Below are positions 36,365 to 45,202 of a DNA stretch of 64,000 nucleotides, one piece after another. How positions within the stretch are numbered: position 1 is the stretch's first letter; each line of letters starts with the position of its first letter. The position numbers were made by a program, and so were the translations under genes. This DNA is from Caproicibacter sp047777415 (GTDB lineage: Bacteria > Bacillota > Clostridia > Oscillospirales > Acutalibacteraceae): contig JBKEEO010000001.1 in the NCBI GenBank assembly GCA_047777415.1, positions 1,240,001-1,304,000 on the forward strand, given 5' to 3'. The notes under the pieces are model-generated. The model worked only from the letters and a program-made list of their open reading frames with translations, made no database searches and was not told the DNA's origin.

Positions 36365-37138
36365 TCACCTCCATCTGCTTTTTGTCTGTATTTTTAGTTC
36401 AATAAATGTTGCGTTTACTGCGGCAATCTCAATATTATTAACACCTTTTCTGAGAATCGGAAAATTCAGATCCTGCAGGCTGGGAAGACCATTTCTCAAA
36501 GTGCCGCCTGTTTCATCAATAACCTTAGCCGTTACCATACCGGAGTCGATAACAAGAGTCTCGCCATCAGATAATGAGCCGACAATTCGTAATTCCTCTC
36601 CGTTCGTAATGAGTGAAATATAGCTTGATGAAGACATTGATATCAAACCCTTCAATAGATAAACCGGATTGGAATCCGCATTTCCTTTAACCCTCTCCAG
36701 CTCATGAAGACCTGTTTCAGAAAGAACAAATACCTCATCTTCCAACGCATAAGCATACGGGTCGGGACAAACAAACCGAAGTTCAAAGCTGCCCGCTGTC
36801 CGCAGTAATCGCTCACAGTCAACCGCTTCTGATAAGCGAGCCATGAAATATCGGTCGGGCAAATCATCTATAACAAGTTGTTTAAGCCCGTTTTCCGGAT
36901 TTAACCATTCAGCAACATTATCAAGAACCGATACAAGATCGGCAAAACTGCGCTGGGGAAGCACACTACAGCTAATTATTATGTTTCGTTCTGATATATC
37001 GCACCCAAAATCTGCAATACCCGCTTTGCCCGGCACAGTTTCAAAGGAATTGCGCAGGGCAGGGGAGGCCAGCCATTTGGTAAGTCTTGCCCGTATTTTC
37101 ATACTTTGCGACGATATACCATTGTAGATAAATCCCAT
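36365..37138 (-). CDS. phage distal tail protein (Dit)
   Basis: 257 residues. Dit family features: a short N-terminal arm, the VLPQRSFADLVSVLDNVAEWLNP helix segment and DDLPDRYFMARLSEAVDCE, then a C-terminal galectin-like beta domain. It sits between the tape measure and Tal genes, the fixed position of Dit in siphoviruses, and would form the ring at the tail tip. GGAGGG lies 6 bp before the ATG. Confidence 0.88.
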   Translation of the reverse strand: MGFIYNGISSQSMKIRARLTKWLASPALRNSFETVPGKAGIADFGCDISERNIIISCSVLPQRSFADLVSVLDNVAEWLNPENGLKQLVIDDLPDRYFMARLSEAVDCERLLRTAGSFELRFVCPDPYAYALEDEVFVLSETGLHELERVKGNADSNPVYLLKGLISMSSSSYISLITNGEELRIVGSLSDGETLVIDSGMVTAKVIDETGGTLRNGLPSLQDLNFPILRKGVNNIEIAAVNATFIELKIQTKSRWR

Positions 37139-37151
37139 ATGCTTCCCTCCA

Positions 37152-39338
37152 TTACGCTGTTATAAAACGTCCCTGCGCCCTTGAACCGGTCTGCATCAGG
37201 TTATATAACTCCTGTGAAATCCTGCGGATGTCTTCTTCACCACGAACAATCATCTGCTGCACCACAACAAGTGGCCCGGAAGCTAAACCGCTAAATCCGC
37301 CTCGTCCACTTACATTAATGTCAGGAGAAACATTAAAGTCTGTCGGCACTGCATTTTGCATATCGTCGGCCACTCTGGCCATAGCCTTGTCGAATCCCTC
37401 GCCAATACCCAGTGCCATATTGCCGCCAATACCTTCAAAAACAGTGGACGGAGATCTGATTCCGAGGAAATTCTTTACTCCATCAACAATACCGGAAAAG
37501 AAACCAGTAACCTTCTCCTTAATCCAGCTGCCAAGGCTCTTAATACCTTCCCAGATGCCTTTTACAATGTTCTTACCGATCTCAACCACCGAAATAACCG
37601 CTTTGCCCAAACCTTCTATAATAGCCGCAACAATCTGAGGTAAAGACTTTACTAGTTCTGGAATGGCTTTGACAAGCCCAGCAGCAAGCTGTACGATAAG
37701 CGTAATTCCTAATTCTATGATCTTCGGCATATTGTTCGTCACAAAGTCAATGATTGTTGTAATTATCCTCGGCAGTGCCTCAATGAGTTCTGGCAATGCG
37801 TTTAAAATCCCCTGCGCCAGTCCCTGAATCAACGTGAAAGCAGCTTCAAGGATTTTGTCCATATTATCCAGCAGCCCTTGCGCGATGGTGATCACCGCTT
37901 GAACCGCTGCCGGAATTAGCTCCGGTAATGCTTCTCCAAGCCCCATTACCAACGCTGTGATTAACTGCACCGCTGCATCAATGAGTAAAGGCAGGTTATC
38001 AATGAGTGCACCTGCAATGGTCATGACTGCATCTACTGCCGCCGGGATCAGCTCCGGCAACAGGCTCAAGAGAGTTTGAAGCACCTGAGAGAACAATTCA
38101 GTTACAGTTTGCAACAGCACGGGAAGCAGATCTTTGACTGCTGAGATAATCGCACCGGTTGCCTCCGGCAGGGCTGCCACGATATTCTCTAAAACCGGCA
38201 CGATATTTTTAACAACAGCCTGAAAGGCATCCACAAGATTTTGTGTTAGGTTCGTCATATCAGCGTTCGCATTGCCAAGTCCTGCTATAAACGAACTTAG
38301 AGAGGCTTGTAAAAGACCAATAGAACCGCTGATAGTCTGGGTAGACTCTCTTGCGAAGTTGCCAGCGTATTGCTCGGTTTTTTCTAAAAACATCTGCATT
38401 GCGATCTCAGCCTTTTCGGCATTGGTTGCGCTATTCCAAGCAAAGTCCAGCCCTTTTGCAAGAGCATAAGCTTCAATGGTGGTGGCGTTCATGGCAACAC
38501 CCAGATTATCCATCATGGTGAAGTTACCCTTGGCAGCACCAGCAATGGATTCCATAGCAGTCTGCATGTCAATGCCCATAACCGAAGCCATGTCCGCCGC
38601 TCGCTGCATGGCCTTCTCGGTAAGTTCCAGACTTTTTTGCTGATCGACACCAGCACCCTGAAACAGTGCGCCCATTTTGTTGGCGGTGGCAAGGTACTCG
38701 GATTGGGACAAGCCCAGATTCTTGTAGGCTTCTTCTCCCGTTTTTTGGATACGTGCAGCATATTCGCCAAACACAGCTTCAGAACCGCCAAGGTTCTGCT
38801 CAAGCTCACCAAACTGCTCCACGACCTCTTTTCCCAGCTTGATGGCAGCCGCGCCCGCTGCGGCCGCTGCAGCACCCATAGCCGCGCCAACACCTTTAAG
38901 AACGCTGCCCAGCTTCTCAAATTTCGAGCTGGATTTTTCGGCATTGTCTCCACTTTCCTTCAATTCGTCCCCAAGCTCGTCTGCACTTTCAGCAGACTGT
39001 TCGAGTTCGCGCTCCATTTTGTTCAGCTCGGCTTTGGCGTTGTTGAGATGTATCTGCCAGGACTGCGTCCGCTTGTCGGTTTCTCCGAAAGATGAGGCGG
39101 CATTGGCAAGGGCTTTCTCCAAAGTAGCTATTTTTTCTTTCTGCAATTCGATCTCTTTGTTAAGCACCTTGTTTCTTGCAGTAACAGCTTCAACTGACTT
39201 ATCCTGCTTGTCGAACTGAGATGCGACCAGGTTCATTTCGCTACCCAGTACCTTAAAACTTTGGTTGATCTCACGAATGGCGTTTTTAAATTCCTTTTCG
39301 CCTTCAATCCCGATCTTCAAGCCAAAATTGTCTGCCAC
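37152..39338 (-). CDS. phage tail tape measure protein
   Basis: 728 residues. The N-terminus is coiled coil (about 40-150); an Ala/Gly-rich hydrophobic run AAMGAAAAAAGAAAIKLG lies near 160. Hydrophobic heptad-like repeats ELIPAAVDAVMTIAGALIDN / ELIPAAVQAVITIAQGLLDN occupy about 390-560. The C-terminus has WEGIKSLGSWIKEKVTGFF and the G-I-RSPSTVF block of clostridial tape measure proteins. The start is GTG with GGAGG 7 bp upstream. Its length sets the tail length; 728 residues would predict a tail of roughly 100 nm by the usual rule. Confidence 0.93.
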   Translation of the reverse strand: MADNFGLKIGIEGEKEFKNAIREINQSFKVLGSEMNLVASQFDKQDKSVEAVTARNKVLNKEIELQKEKIATLEKALANAASSFGETDKRTQSWQIHLNNAKAELNKMERELEQSAESADELGDELKESGDNAEKSSSKFEKLGSVLKGVGAAMGAAAAAAGAAAIKLGKEVVEQFGELEQNLGGSEAVFGEYAARIQKTGEEAYKNLGLSQSEYLATANKMGALFQGAGVDQQKSLELTEKAMQRAADMASVMGIDMQTAMESIAGAAKGNFTMMDNLGVAMNATTIEAYALAKGLDFAWNSATNAEKAEIAMQMFLEKTEQYAGNFARESTQTISGSIGLLQASLSSFIAGLGNANADMTNLTQNLVDAFQAVVKNIVPVLENIVAALPEATGAIISAVKDLLPVLLQTVTELFSQVLQTLLSLLPELIPAAVDAVMTIAGALIDNLPLLIDAAVQLITALVMGLGEALPELIPAAVQAVITIAQGLLDNMDKILEAAFTLIQGLAQGILNALPELIEALPRIITTIIDFVTNNMPKIIELGITLIVQLAAGLVKAIPELVKSLPQIVAAIIEGLGKAVISVVEIGKNIVKGIWEGIKSLGSWIKEKVTGFFSGIVDGVKNFLGIRSPSTVFEGIGGNMALGIGEGFDKAMARVADDMQNAVPTDFNVSPDINVSGRGGFSGLASGPLVVVQQMIVRGEEDIRRISQELYNLMQTGSRAQGRFITA

Positions 39339-39365
39339 ATAACCGCCTCCTTTCCTGCAAAATTT

Positions 39366-39557
39366 TTAAATTCCATAAGGTATCACATCATCAATGGTCA
39401 GCATACGCTTTGGTTTCGCCAGCCCTAAAAACTGCTTATGGCACTCCCATAAATCAAGCAGGTACCCAATAGGCATTAGCCATACTTCATCCTCTGAACG
39501 GTTGAGCTGGACAGTGCCGTAATATAAAAGCCGAGTGAACAATTCCTCATCGCTCAC
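39366..39557 (-). CDS. putative tail assembly chaperone, second part
   Basis: 63 residues, SDEELFTRLLYYGTVQLNRS and DLWECHKQFLGLAKPKRMLT. It overlaps the preceding gene by 4 bp, directly before the tape measure gene. In siphoviruses this spot holds the second chaperone product, often made by a programmed frameshift. A slippery site was not identified; the independent ATG overlap may serve instead. Confidence 0.7.
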   Translation of the reverse strand: MSDEELFTRLLYYGTVQLNRSEDEVWLMPIGYLLDLWECHKQFLGLAKPKRMLTIDDVIPYGI

Positions 39558-39937
39558 TCGGCCGGTGTGTTTTTTAAGTCATCCTCACTTTCAACGTTTC
39601 TTTTGGTACCCTTGAACATTGCTTCCATGATAGCGTCTTTATATGCTGCCAGTTCCAAAGGAGATGTGAGAAGTTCCACTGTCTCTTCAGTCAGGAGTTC
39701 ACGCTTATCCTGATTTTTGAGGTTGTGTATCAAAATGCTCTGGTTAGCCAGCAGTGTAATCAGCCATACCACTTCGTCAAGAGCCATCTCGAAGTTCTCG
39801 GTTTTCATCAGTTTCGTGCCGAGGTTTTCAAGACCGCCGTACCTTTTTGCAATCTCCTTTGTCGCTTTAGTGGTTAGAATAAGCTGATATTCTTCATCGC
39901 CGATTTTGATAATTGCGCTTCTGTCATTATCCTGCAT
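39554..39937 (-). CDS. putative tail assembly chaperone, first part
   Basis: 127 residues, helical, with a short beta-rich N-terminus (IKIGDEEYQLILTTKATKEI) typical of Gp12/Gp15-type tail chaperones, and ALDEVVWLITLLANQSIL. It lies between the major tail protein and the tape measure gene. GAGGAGG precedes the ATG. Confidence 0.78.
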   Translation of the reverse strand: MQDNDRSAIIKIGDEEYQLILTTKATKEIAKRYGGLENLGTKLMKTENFEMALDEVVWLITLLANQSILIHNLKNQDKRELLTEETVELLTSPLELAAYKDAIMEAMFKGTKRNVESEDDLKNTPAE

Positions 39938-40536
39938 TATTCGCTGCCTCCTCCCACAGCAAATACCGGCTCATAAACTTCCGTATACCAGCCGGTAATA
40001 GTTTCAGGCGATACACCGGGATCGTCTTCGCTGACCTCCGCCTTCCAGGGATGTTTACCTTGGCCATCTGGTTTGTTACGTCTCATGACTGTCCCTTCAA
40101 TGGTGGGGGTCGAAAAGGTAATGCTGTCGCCCTTCGTCTGCAGATTTGTCGCCGGGATGCCGAATTTTACCCTATAAAGCCAAAAATACCTGTACTTGCC
40201 GTTAGCTTTCTTGGCTCTAAAGCCGATTGCCACAGGAGCGCCACCATCCTCACTGGCAGAAATCAGCACATTATTGTCATCAAGGGTGGCTCCCGTCAAA
40301 ACCTCTGCAGCGGCTACTCCGATGTCTGCAACGCCAAGAGTCAGGGTGCCGCTTTGAAATTCCTTGACCACTTCTGCCGCCCCGTCATCGGCATAAAGCG
40401 TCGCCTCTGCCAGCTCCACAGAAAGCTCTGCCGTAATAGCCTTAGCCAGCGGAACAGGCGTGTCATAGGTCTCTTCTCCGTTTTCATTCTCGGTGATTTT
40501 GGCGTAATATAACCTGTCCAGTCCGATTGTGGCCAT
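39937..40536 (-). CDS. phage major tail protein (phi13 family)
   Basis: 199 residues. The N-terminus MATIGLDRLYYAKITENENG and the VEGTV-like IEGTVMRRNKPDG with KKANGKYRYFWLYRVKFG are characteristic of phi13-type major tail proteins, which polymerise to form the tail tube. AGGAGG lies 8 bp before the ATG. It shares its last base with the start of the chaperone gene. Confidence 0.9.
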   Translation of the reverse strand: MATIGLDRLYYAKITENENGEETYDTPVPLAKAITAELSVELAEATLYADDGAAEVVKEFQSGTLTLGVADIGVAAAEVLTGATLDDNNVLISASEDGGAPVAIGFRAKKANGKYRYFWLYRVKFGIPATNLQTKGDSITFSTPTIEGTVMRRNKPDGQGKHPWKAEVSEDDPGVSPETITGWYTEVYEPVFAVGGGSE

Positions 40537-40541
40537 CTATC

Positions 40542-40886
40542 TCATTCCTCCTTTACTTCATATTCTTTTGCCACATCAATGGCATAGTGGTGATAGCCGG
40601 TATCGTCCTCATGGCCAATATACCGCCTGTCGGTAATGGTAAAGCCCGCTTGGAGCAATGTGTTCACTATTTCGTTTTTACGGGCAGTGTAGTTTCCCTT
40701 TATAAATAAAGACAACCTTACCTCCTGGGTTTCTACCTGAGGCCGGTTGTCTGCAAAAACCTCAAATGTATCTGTCATCGGAGTAATGACAAGGTACTCA
40801 TCCGGCGGTACACCGCTAAATACCCCGGTTTCAATGGGGATACCCAAACCATCCAATAACGAGTTTAATTCTGACAATATGCTCAT
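40542..40886 (-). CDS. tail completion / tail terminator-like protein
   Basis: 114 residues, mixed alpha/beta (GVFSGVPPDEYLVITPMTDT, LSLFIKGNYTARKNEIVN). It sits between the HK97-gp10-like protein and the major tail protein, where siphoviruses encode the tail terminator. Overlaps the upstream gene by ATGA. Assigned mainly by position. Confidence 0.7.
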   Translation of the reverse strand: MSILSELNSLLDGLGIPIETGVFSGVPPDEYLVITPMTDTFEVFADNRPQVETQEVRLSLFIKGNYTARKNEIVNTLLQAGFTITDRRYIGHEDDTGYHHYAIDVAKEYEVKEE

Positions 40887-41314
40887 ATACGACCCAGCTC
40901 CTGTTCCAGTCTTGATTTCATTGCTTCGATGCAGGACTTCCTTGTAGCTGATTTTGCCGGTTTCAAAAAGGGCCTTGGAGGCTGCCCGGACTTGCCATAC
41001 TCAATAATATTAGCAATCTTCGCATTGCTTTCCCCATCCTTCCTTGGTTCAGTAAAGCCGATTTTTATGTTGTGGTTTCCATCCCTGTCCTGTTTGGCAG
41101 GAGAGAGTCCCAAAGCATTTACCAATTCACCGGTTGCTCTGGACGGATATTTAGTGCCGCTCCCGATAACTGACTGAAGATTGGACTTCACTTTTGAAAG
41201 AACCACTTCCCCGCCTGCTTCCAGCACCTTAGGTATGATTTCGTCTGTTCTTTCTCCAAGTCTGGATAACTTGAGCAAGAACTCTTCCGGCATTTTAACT
41301 TCCACCTTAGCCAC
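40883..41314 (-). CDS. HK97 gp10-like head-tail joining protein
   Basis: 143 residues. The pattern EFLLKLSRLGERTDEIIPKVLEAGGEVV...K, the AKIANIIEYGKSGQPPRPFLKPA block with Glu-Tyr-Gly and the terminal helix are typical of the HK97-gp10 family. The start is GTG with GGAGG 10-11 bp upstream. It probably caps or joins the tail to the connector. Confidence 0.88.
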   Translation of the reverse strand: MAKVEVKMPEEFLLKLSRLGERTDEIIPKVLEAGGEVVLSKVKSNLQSVIGSGTKYPSRATGELVNALGLSPAKQDRDGNHNIKIGFTEPRKDGESNAKIANIIEYGKSGQPPRPFLKPAKSATRKSCIEAMKSRLEQELGRI

Positions 41315-41331
41315 GTTGCAGCCACCTCCTC

Positions 41332-41667
41332 TTATGCTTTGCTTGATTTCACCTTTTCCGCAAGCACCTCAATATACATTCCGCGTCCCTTCACATCCTC
41401 TACACTGATAATGTTGTACCTGCCATCGCTGCAAACGAGTACAAGATCTGTGGTAACTTCCAGGTTAGGTATCTTACGGAAGCGGAACAGGGCAGACGCC
41501 TGCGAAAACGCCGCCCTGTTTGCCCATTTTTCACTGCCATGCCTATCTTCCTTGTATGCCCTTACCGAAGTAAGAATGACATCACCTTTTTCAGTAAAAC
41601 CCTCACTATCCTTAACCGGCTTGACTGAGATAATGTCCACGAAAGTTTTCATTTTTCCAAAGCCCAT
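41332..41667 (-). CDS. phage head closure protein
   Basis: 111 residues from the ATG at 41667 (GGAAGG about 8 bp upstream). Beta-rich, with KTFVDIISVKPVKDSEGFTEKG, WANRAAFSQASALFRFR and DGRYNIISVEDVKGRGMYIE, the pattern of SPP1 gp16/HK97-type head closure (stopper) proteins. It starts one base after the stop of the connector gene. Confidence 0.85.
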   Translation of the reverse strand: MGFGKMKTFVDIISVKPVKDSEGFTEKGDVILTSVRAYKEDRHGSEKWANRAAFSQASALFRFRKIPNLEVTTDLVLVCSDGRYNIISVEDVKGRGMYIEVLAEKVKSSKA

Positions 41668-41669
41668 AT

Positions 41670-41978
41670 TTACACCTTCCAATCCCGGTCAAGCCGCAAC
41701 AAAAGGTTAACTGTATTCCATACCTGCTGTCCTGCCTGCACACTATCCCCAAAAAAGCCAGCAGTCGAGCCATCCCTGCTTTCGTAGAAATGGCTCGACA
41801 GCATAATGACAGCCTGCTCAGTAGTAGGCGGCATGGGGTTTTCGGCATAATATCCTTCCGGCTTTTTCTGGTAACTTTCCGCATAGGCCACTGCGGCTTT
41901 GATATACTCTTGTAAAAGTGCGTCATCTTCGCTGTGCTGCAATATGAGGTTTGCTTTAACCTTCTCCAAAAGTTCCAT
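41670..41978 (-). CDS. phage head-tail connector protein (gp6-like)
   Basis: 102 residues, mostly helical: KANLILQHSEDDALLQEYIKAAVAYAESY and AVIMLSSHFYESRDGS, the DNA-packaging connector gp6 family pattern. It lies after the capsid gene and before head closure, in the usual order. Confidence 0.88.
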   Translation of the reverse strand: MELLEKVKANLILQHSEDDALLQEYIKAAVAYAESYQKKPEGYYAENPMPPTTEQAVIMLSSHFYESRDGSTAGFFGDSVQAGQQVWNTVNLLLRLDRDWKV

Positions 41979-41999
41979 GCCGCAGCACCTCCGTTTTCA

Positions 42000-43202
42000 T
42001 TAAGTTGATTTCTGCTGCAGTATCTTGACTGCTTCAGCCAGTACCAGCTTTCCATCTACACGCTGGATTGCCATGAATCCAACTTGTCCGGTCGCAGCAT
42101 ACAACTCATTAAGCCGCTTAAATACCCTGCCCTGACGGTCTGCCACCCAGTAGTAGGAAAAATCACCAAATACAATTGTCTTTGCTCCAGCGGCAATGGC
42201 AGGCATAAATGCAGAAGTTTTAACTGGACGATTGAGGATAGTATCCGGTGTTCCAGCAGTTACAGAAGGCTGCCAGAGATACTGACCGTTGTTGTCTTTG
42301 AGCTTCCTTATAGCTTTAATTGTCGAATCATTCATAATGAATACAGCGTTCCTGCGGTACGGAGACTTTAGGCTGTAGAACAAGTCCATGATCTCGTCAA
42401 GGGTAATGGCTGTTGCACTCGCCGCAGTTACTCCTATCTCGCCACCGCCGTTATCTGCCAAGATACCGGTTGGCTTGCCAGATCCGTCGCCGATAAAAAA
42501 TGCTTCCTCCTCTTTTGCTCCGATTCGGCGGGCGAATTCTTTGGCTATATACTGTTCAAGGTTGAATACACTATCGTTTAACAATTCCTCTGACACCTTG
42601 ATCATAGTAGCCAGCTTATATGCGCCGATGGATACCTGTGCAAAGGAGTCATCGCTTTCGGGAATCTGGCCTTCCTCATCCACCCAGGATGCAGTACCCT
42701 TGCTTGCCACCACAGGAATTTTCTTGTCACCGCTGGACGCGGTAATAACATTGGCAATCTGCCTAAAGATATTCTCCTCCTCCAGTGCTTCCACAAGAGT
42801 ACGCTCAAAGTCGTCGGGAACAAGATATCCACCTTCGGTGTCCTCTCCAATCTGCAGCGCGTTGTGTACGTCATATTTGCGCCTGCCGCGCATCATGTTC
42901 CAGAAAGACTGCCTGTACTCATCGCTGGCACGTCCGGTTTTTTCATTGTTGCCAGATATGGAAGTGGGTTTGTCTGTAATAGGAATATTCAACGGTTTTG
43001 ACAGTTCCAAATCTATGGCAGCCTGACGCTCAAGACGTTCTATTTCTTTGCCCAGCGCAATAACGTCGGCTTCCATTTTTTCATAAGTAGCGGTATCCTC
43101 CGGTGAAAGCAGTCCGTCGTTCCCGCGTTTGCTGTCGAGGAAAGCTTTAGCAGCTTCCCATACTTTAGCGCGTTTTTCACGCAGTTCCAGTATTTTGCTC
43201 AT
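42000..43202 (-). CDS. HK97-family major capsid protein
   Basis: 400 residues from the ATG at 43202 (GGAGG 8 bp upstream). Residues about 1-105 form a helical scaffold-like delta domain. The mature capsid part begins near 115 with GEDTEGGYLVPDDFERTLVEAL and includes SWVDEEGQIPESDDSFAQVSI, IGDGSGKPTGIL and the late FGDFSYYWVADRQG. All are typical of HK97-fold capsids. The upstream ClpP-like protease should remove the delta domain. Confidence 0.95.
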   Translation of the reverse strand: MSKILELREKRAKVWEAAKAFLDSKRGNDGLLSPEDTATYEKMEADVIALGKEIERLERQAAIDLELSKPLNIPITDKPTSISGNNEKTGRASDEYRQSFWNMMRGRRKYDVHNALQIGEDTEGGYLVPDDFERTLVEALEEENIFRQIANVITASSGDKKIPVVASKGTASWVDEEGQIPESDDSFAQVSIGAYKLATMIKVSEELLNDSVFNLEQYIAKEFARRIGAKEEEAFFIGDGSGKPTGILADNGGGEIGVTAASATAITLDEIMDLFYSLKSPYRRNAVFIMNDSTIKAIRKLKDNNGQYLWQPSVTAGTPDTILNRPVKTSAFMPAIAAGAKTIVFGDFSYYWVADRQGRVFKRLNELYAATGQVGFMAIQRVDGKLVLAEAVKILQQKST

Positions 43203-43215
43203 AATCAAATCCTCC

Positions 43216-43941
43216 TTAAGGTTTTAATAAAAAAAGCCGCTTTTCAAGCGACTCAATTGGTGTTCCTTTTGGTTTTTCTTTTGGTTTAAGCTTTTGCAGG
43301 ATGGAATTTGTTACTGCCTGCCTGCTGAAGATCATTCCTCCTGATACTTCAAATTCGGATGGGAATGATTCATCCTCCATAAACAAGATTCCATCGGCAA
43401 AGCCAAGTTCCACCGCTTTTCTTGCGTTAAACCAGCTTTCTGCATCCATTAGGTGCGATATTTTTGCCCTGGAAAGCCCGGTTTTCAGCTCATAGGCGTT
43501 GATGATGGATTCCTTTATTTCTTCCAGCATTGCGATAGCTTTCTCCATTTCCTCTGTATCACCGATGGCTATGGTCATTGGGTTGTGGATCATCATCATG
43601 CTGACAGGCGACATGAAGACGTCACCTCCGGCCATAGCTATGACCGACGCGGCGCTGGCCGCAATACCGTCAATCTTTACGGTGACCTTGCCTTTGTAAT
43701 CCATCAGCATGTTGTAAATCTGATTGGCCGCAAACACGTCGCCGCCAGGGCTGTTGATCCAGATCGTTATGTCTCCCTCTCCCGACAACAGCTCCGATTT
43801 GAACTGCTTGGGAGTCACCTCGTCTCCCAGCCAGCTTTCCTCGGCTATGGGGCCGTCAATATATAATGTCCGGCTGCCATCATCGTTTTGTATCCAGTTC
43901 CAGAAGCGGCGAACCGGTTTTGGTTTTTGTGATTTGTTCAA
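43216..43941 (-). CDS. ClpP-type phage prohead protease
   Basis: 241 residues from a TTG start at 43941, chosen because CGGAGGG lies 8-9 bp upstream; a longer ATG frame reaching 43998 lacks such a site. The S14 serine protease fold shows INSPGGDVFAANQI, the catalytic Ser in IAASAASVIAMAGG, the His in MMMIHNPMT and a downstream Asp region (SHLMDAESWFNARKA). It processes capsid and scaffold during assembly. The first about 60 bp overlap the end of the portal gene. Confidence 0.9.
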   Translation of the reverse strand: MNKSQKPKPVRRFWNWIQNDDGSRTLYIDGPIAEESWLGDEVTPKQFKSELLSGEGDITIWINSPGGDVFAANQIYNMLMDYKGKVTVKIDGIAASAASVIAMAGGDVFMSPVSMMMIHNPMTIAIGDTEEMEKAIAMLEEIKESIINAYELKTGLSRAKISHLMDAESWFNARKAVELGFADGILFMEDESFPSEFEVSGGMIFSRQAVTNSILQKLKPKEKPKGTPIESLEKRLFLLKP

Positions 43942-45202
43942 CTTTTGATCCCTCCGTTTCTGCATTGGTTTTGCCTGCAAATGCACCTGCATCGGCAAGC
44001 CTGGTCATGTTACCGTTAACAAGATACAGATCTCCGCCCAACTCCGCCGGAATCCGGTTCATGTCCTCAAGCTCGCGGATATCGTTAGCAGACATCCAGC
44101 CGTTCTGGCGAGCTACAGCATAACCATTCATGCGGCTTGCATAATCACCGCGCAGAAGGCCGTCCACATTGAACTTGACAAAGTATGTCCGCTTCTCCGA
44201 CGGCAAAAGCAGCGCCTTTTGGATGGCCTGCTCCCAACGCACCACCCATGGGTCAAGCGTGTATTTGACAAATTCCAGAGACTGCTGTTCGATGTTTGAA
44301 AAGCTTGACCTTTCAAGATCTCCTACCATATGGGGAGGTACTCGGAATATCCGGGCAATTTCGTTTATCTGGAACTTTCTTGTCTCCAAAAACTGTGCCT
44401 GTTCGGGTGGAATGCCGATTGGCTGAAACTTCATACCCTCTTCCAGAACTGCAATGCGGTGAGCATTGGCACTTCCTTGATAAACAGCGTTCCAGCTTTC
44501 ACGCACCTTTGCCGGATCCTTTAATACGCCGGGATGTTCCAGAACACCACCCGGATTTGCACCGTTGGCAAAAAAGGATGCACCATACTCTTCACAGGCA
44601 ATAGCCATGCCTATGGCGTTCTTGGCCATAGCAATAGGGGAGTATCCGATCAGTCCGTCAAAACCGAGTCCTGGGATGTGAAGAACCTCATCACTTCGTA
44701 GGTATATAAGGCCTGCTTTTGGATTAACCCTGCTCTCATCGCTGTCGCGTCGATAAGTGTAAAACAGTTCTCCGTTTGGAGCCCTGTCTACCGTCATTTT
44801 GTTTGGCAAAAGGGGATAAAGCGCCAGCACTCGTCCGGAACCGTCCCTGATAATCTGAGCGTAAGCATTTCCCCATAAAAGAAGATGACTCATTAGTGTT
44901 TCTCGGAACACGAATGAAGTCATCTCAGGGTTTGGCTCGTCATGGAGCAGGTAATATAGCGGGTGAGTCAACGCTTTTTCTTTGCCACCGTCTTCTTTGT
45001 ATCGGTATACATGAAGCGGAAGCCCAGCGATGGTCTCTGCAAGTATCCTTACACAGGCATACACTGCCGTTGTCTGCATAGCCGTCCGCTCATTGACAGT
45101 CTTTCCGCTGGATGTGCCACCGAAGAAAAAGCTGTATGCGTTGCCGAACAGGCTGTTTTTCGGCTTGTCCCTTGCTTTGAACAAGCGGGAAAATACACTC
45201 AT
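43880..45202 (-). CDS. HK97-family phage portal protein
   Basis: 440 residues. Family marks: VYACVRILAETIAGLPLHVYR near residue 50, WGNAYAQIIRDGSGRVLALYPL, and KFQINEIARIFRVPPHMVGDLERSSFSNIEQQSLEFV. The portal forms the dodecameric DNA entry ring at one capsid vertex. GGGGG lies 9 bp before the ATG, which overlaps the terminase stop as ATGA. Confidence 0.96.
   Translation of the reverse strand: MSVFSRLFKARDKPKNSLFGNAYSFFFGGTSSGKTVNERTAMQTTAVYACVRILAETIAGLPLHVYRYKEDGGKEKALTHPLYYLLHDEPNPEMTSFVFRETLMSHLLLWGNAYAQIIRDGSGRVLALYPLLPNKMTVDRAPNGELFYTYRRDSDESRVNPKAGLIYLRSDEVLHIPGLGFDGLIGYSPIAMAKNAIGMAIACEEYGASFFANGANPGGVLEHPGVLKDPAKVRESWNAVYQGSANAHRIAVLEEGMKFQPIGIPPEQAQFLETRKFQINEIARIFRVPPHMVGDLERSSFSNIEQQSLEFVKYTLDPWVVRWEQAIQKALLLPSEKRTYFVKFNVDGLLRGDYASRMNGYAVARQNGWMSANDIRELEDMNRIPAELGGDLYLVNGNMTRLADAGAFAGKTNAETEGSKVEQITKTKTGSPLLELDTKR

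Noticed and set aside
39360..39560. Programmed frameshift joining the two tail chaperone frames
   Set aside because: No clear slippery heptamer was found near the overlap, and the second frame has its own overlapping start codon.
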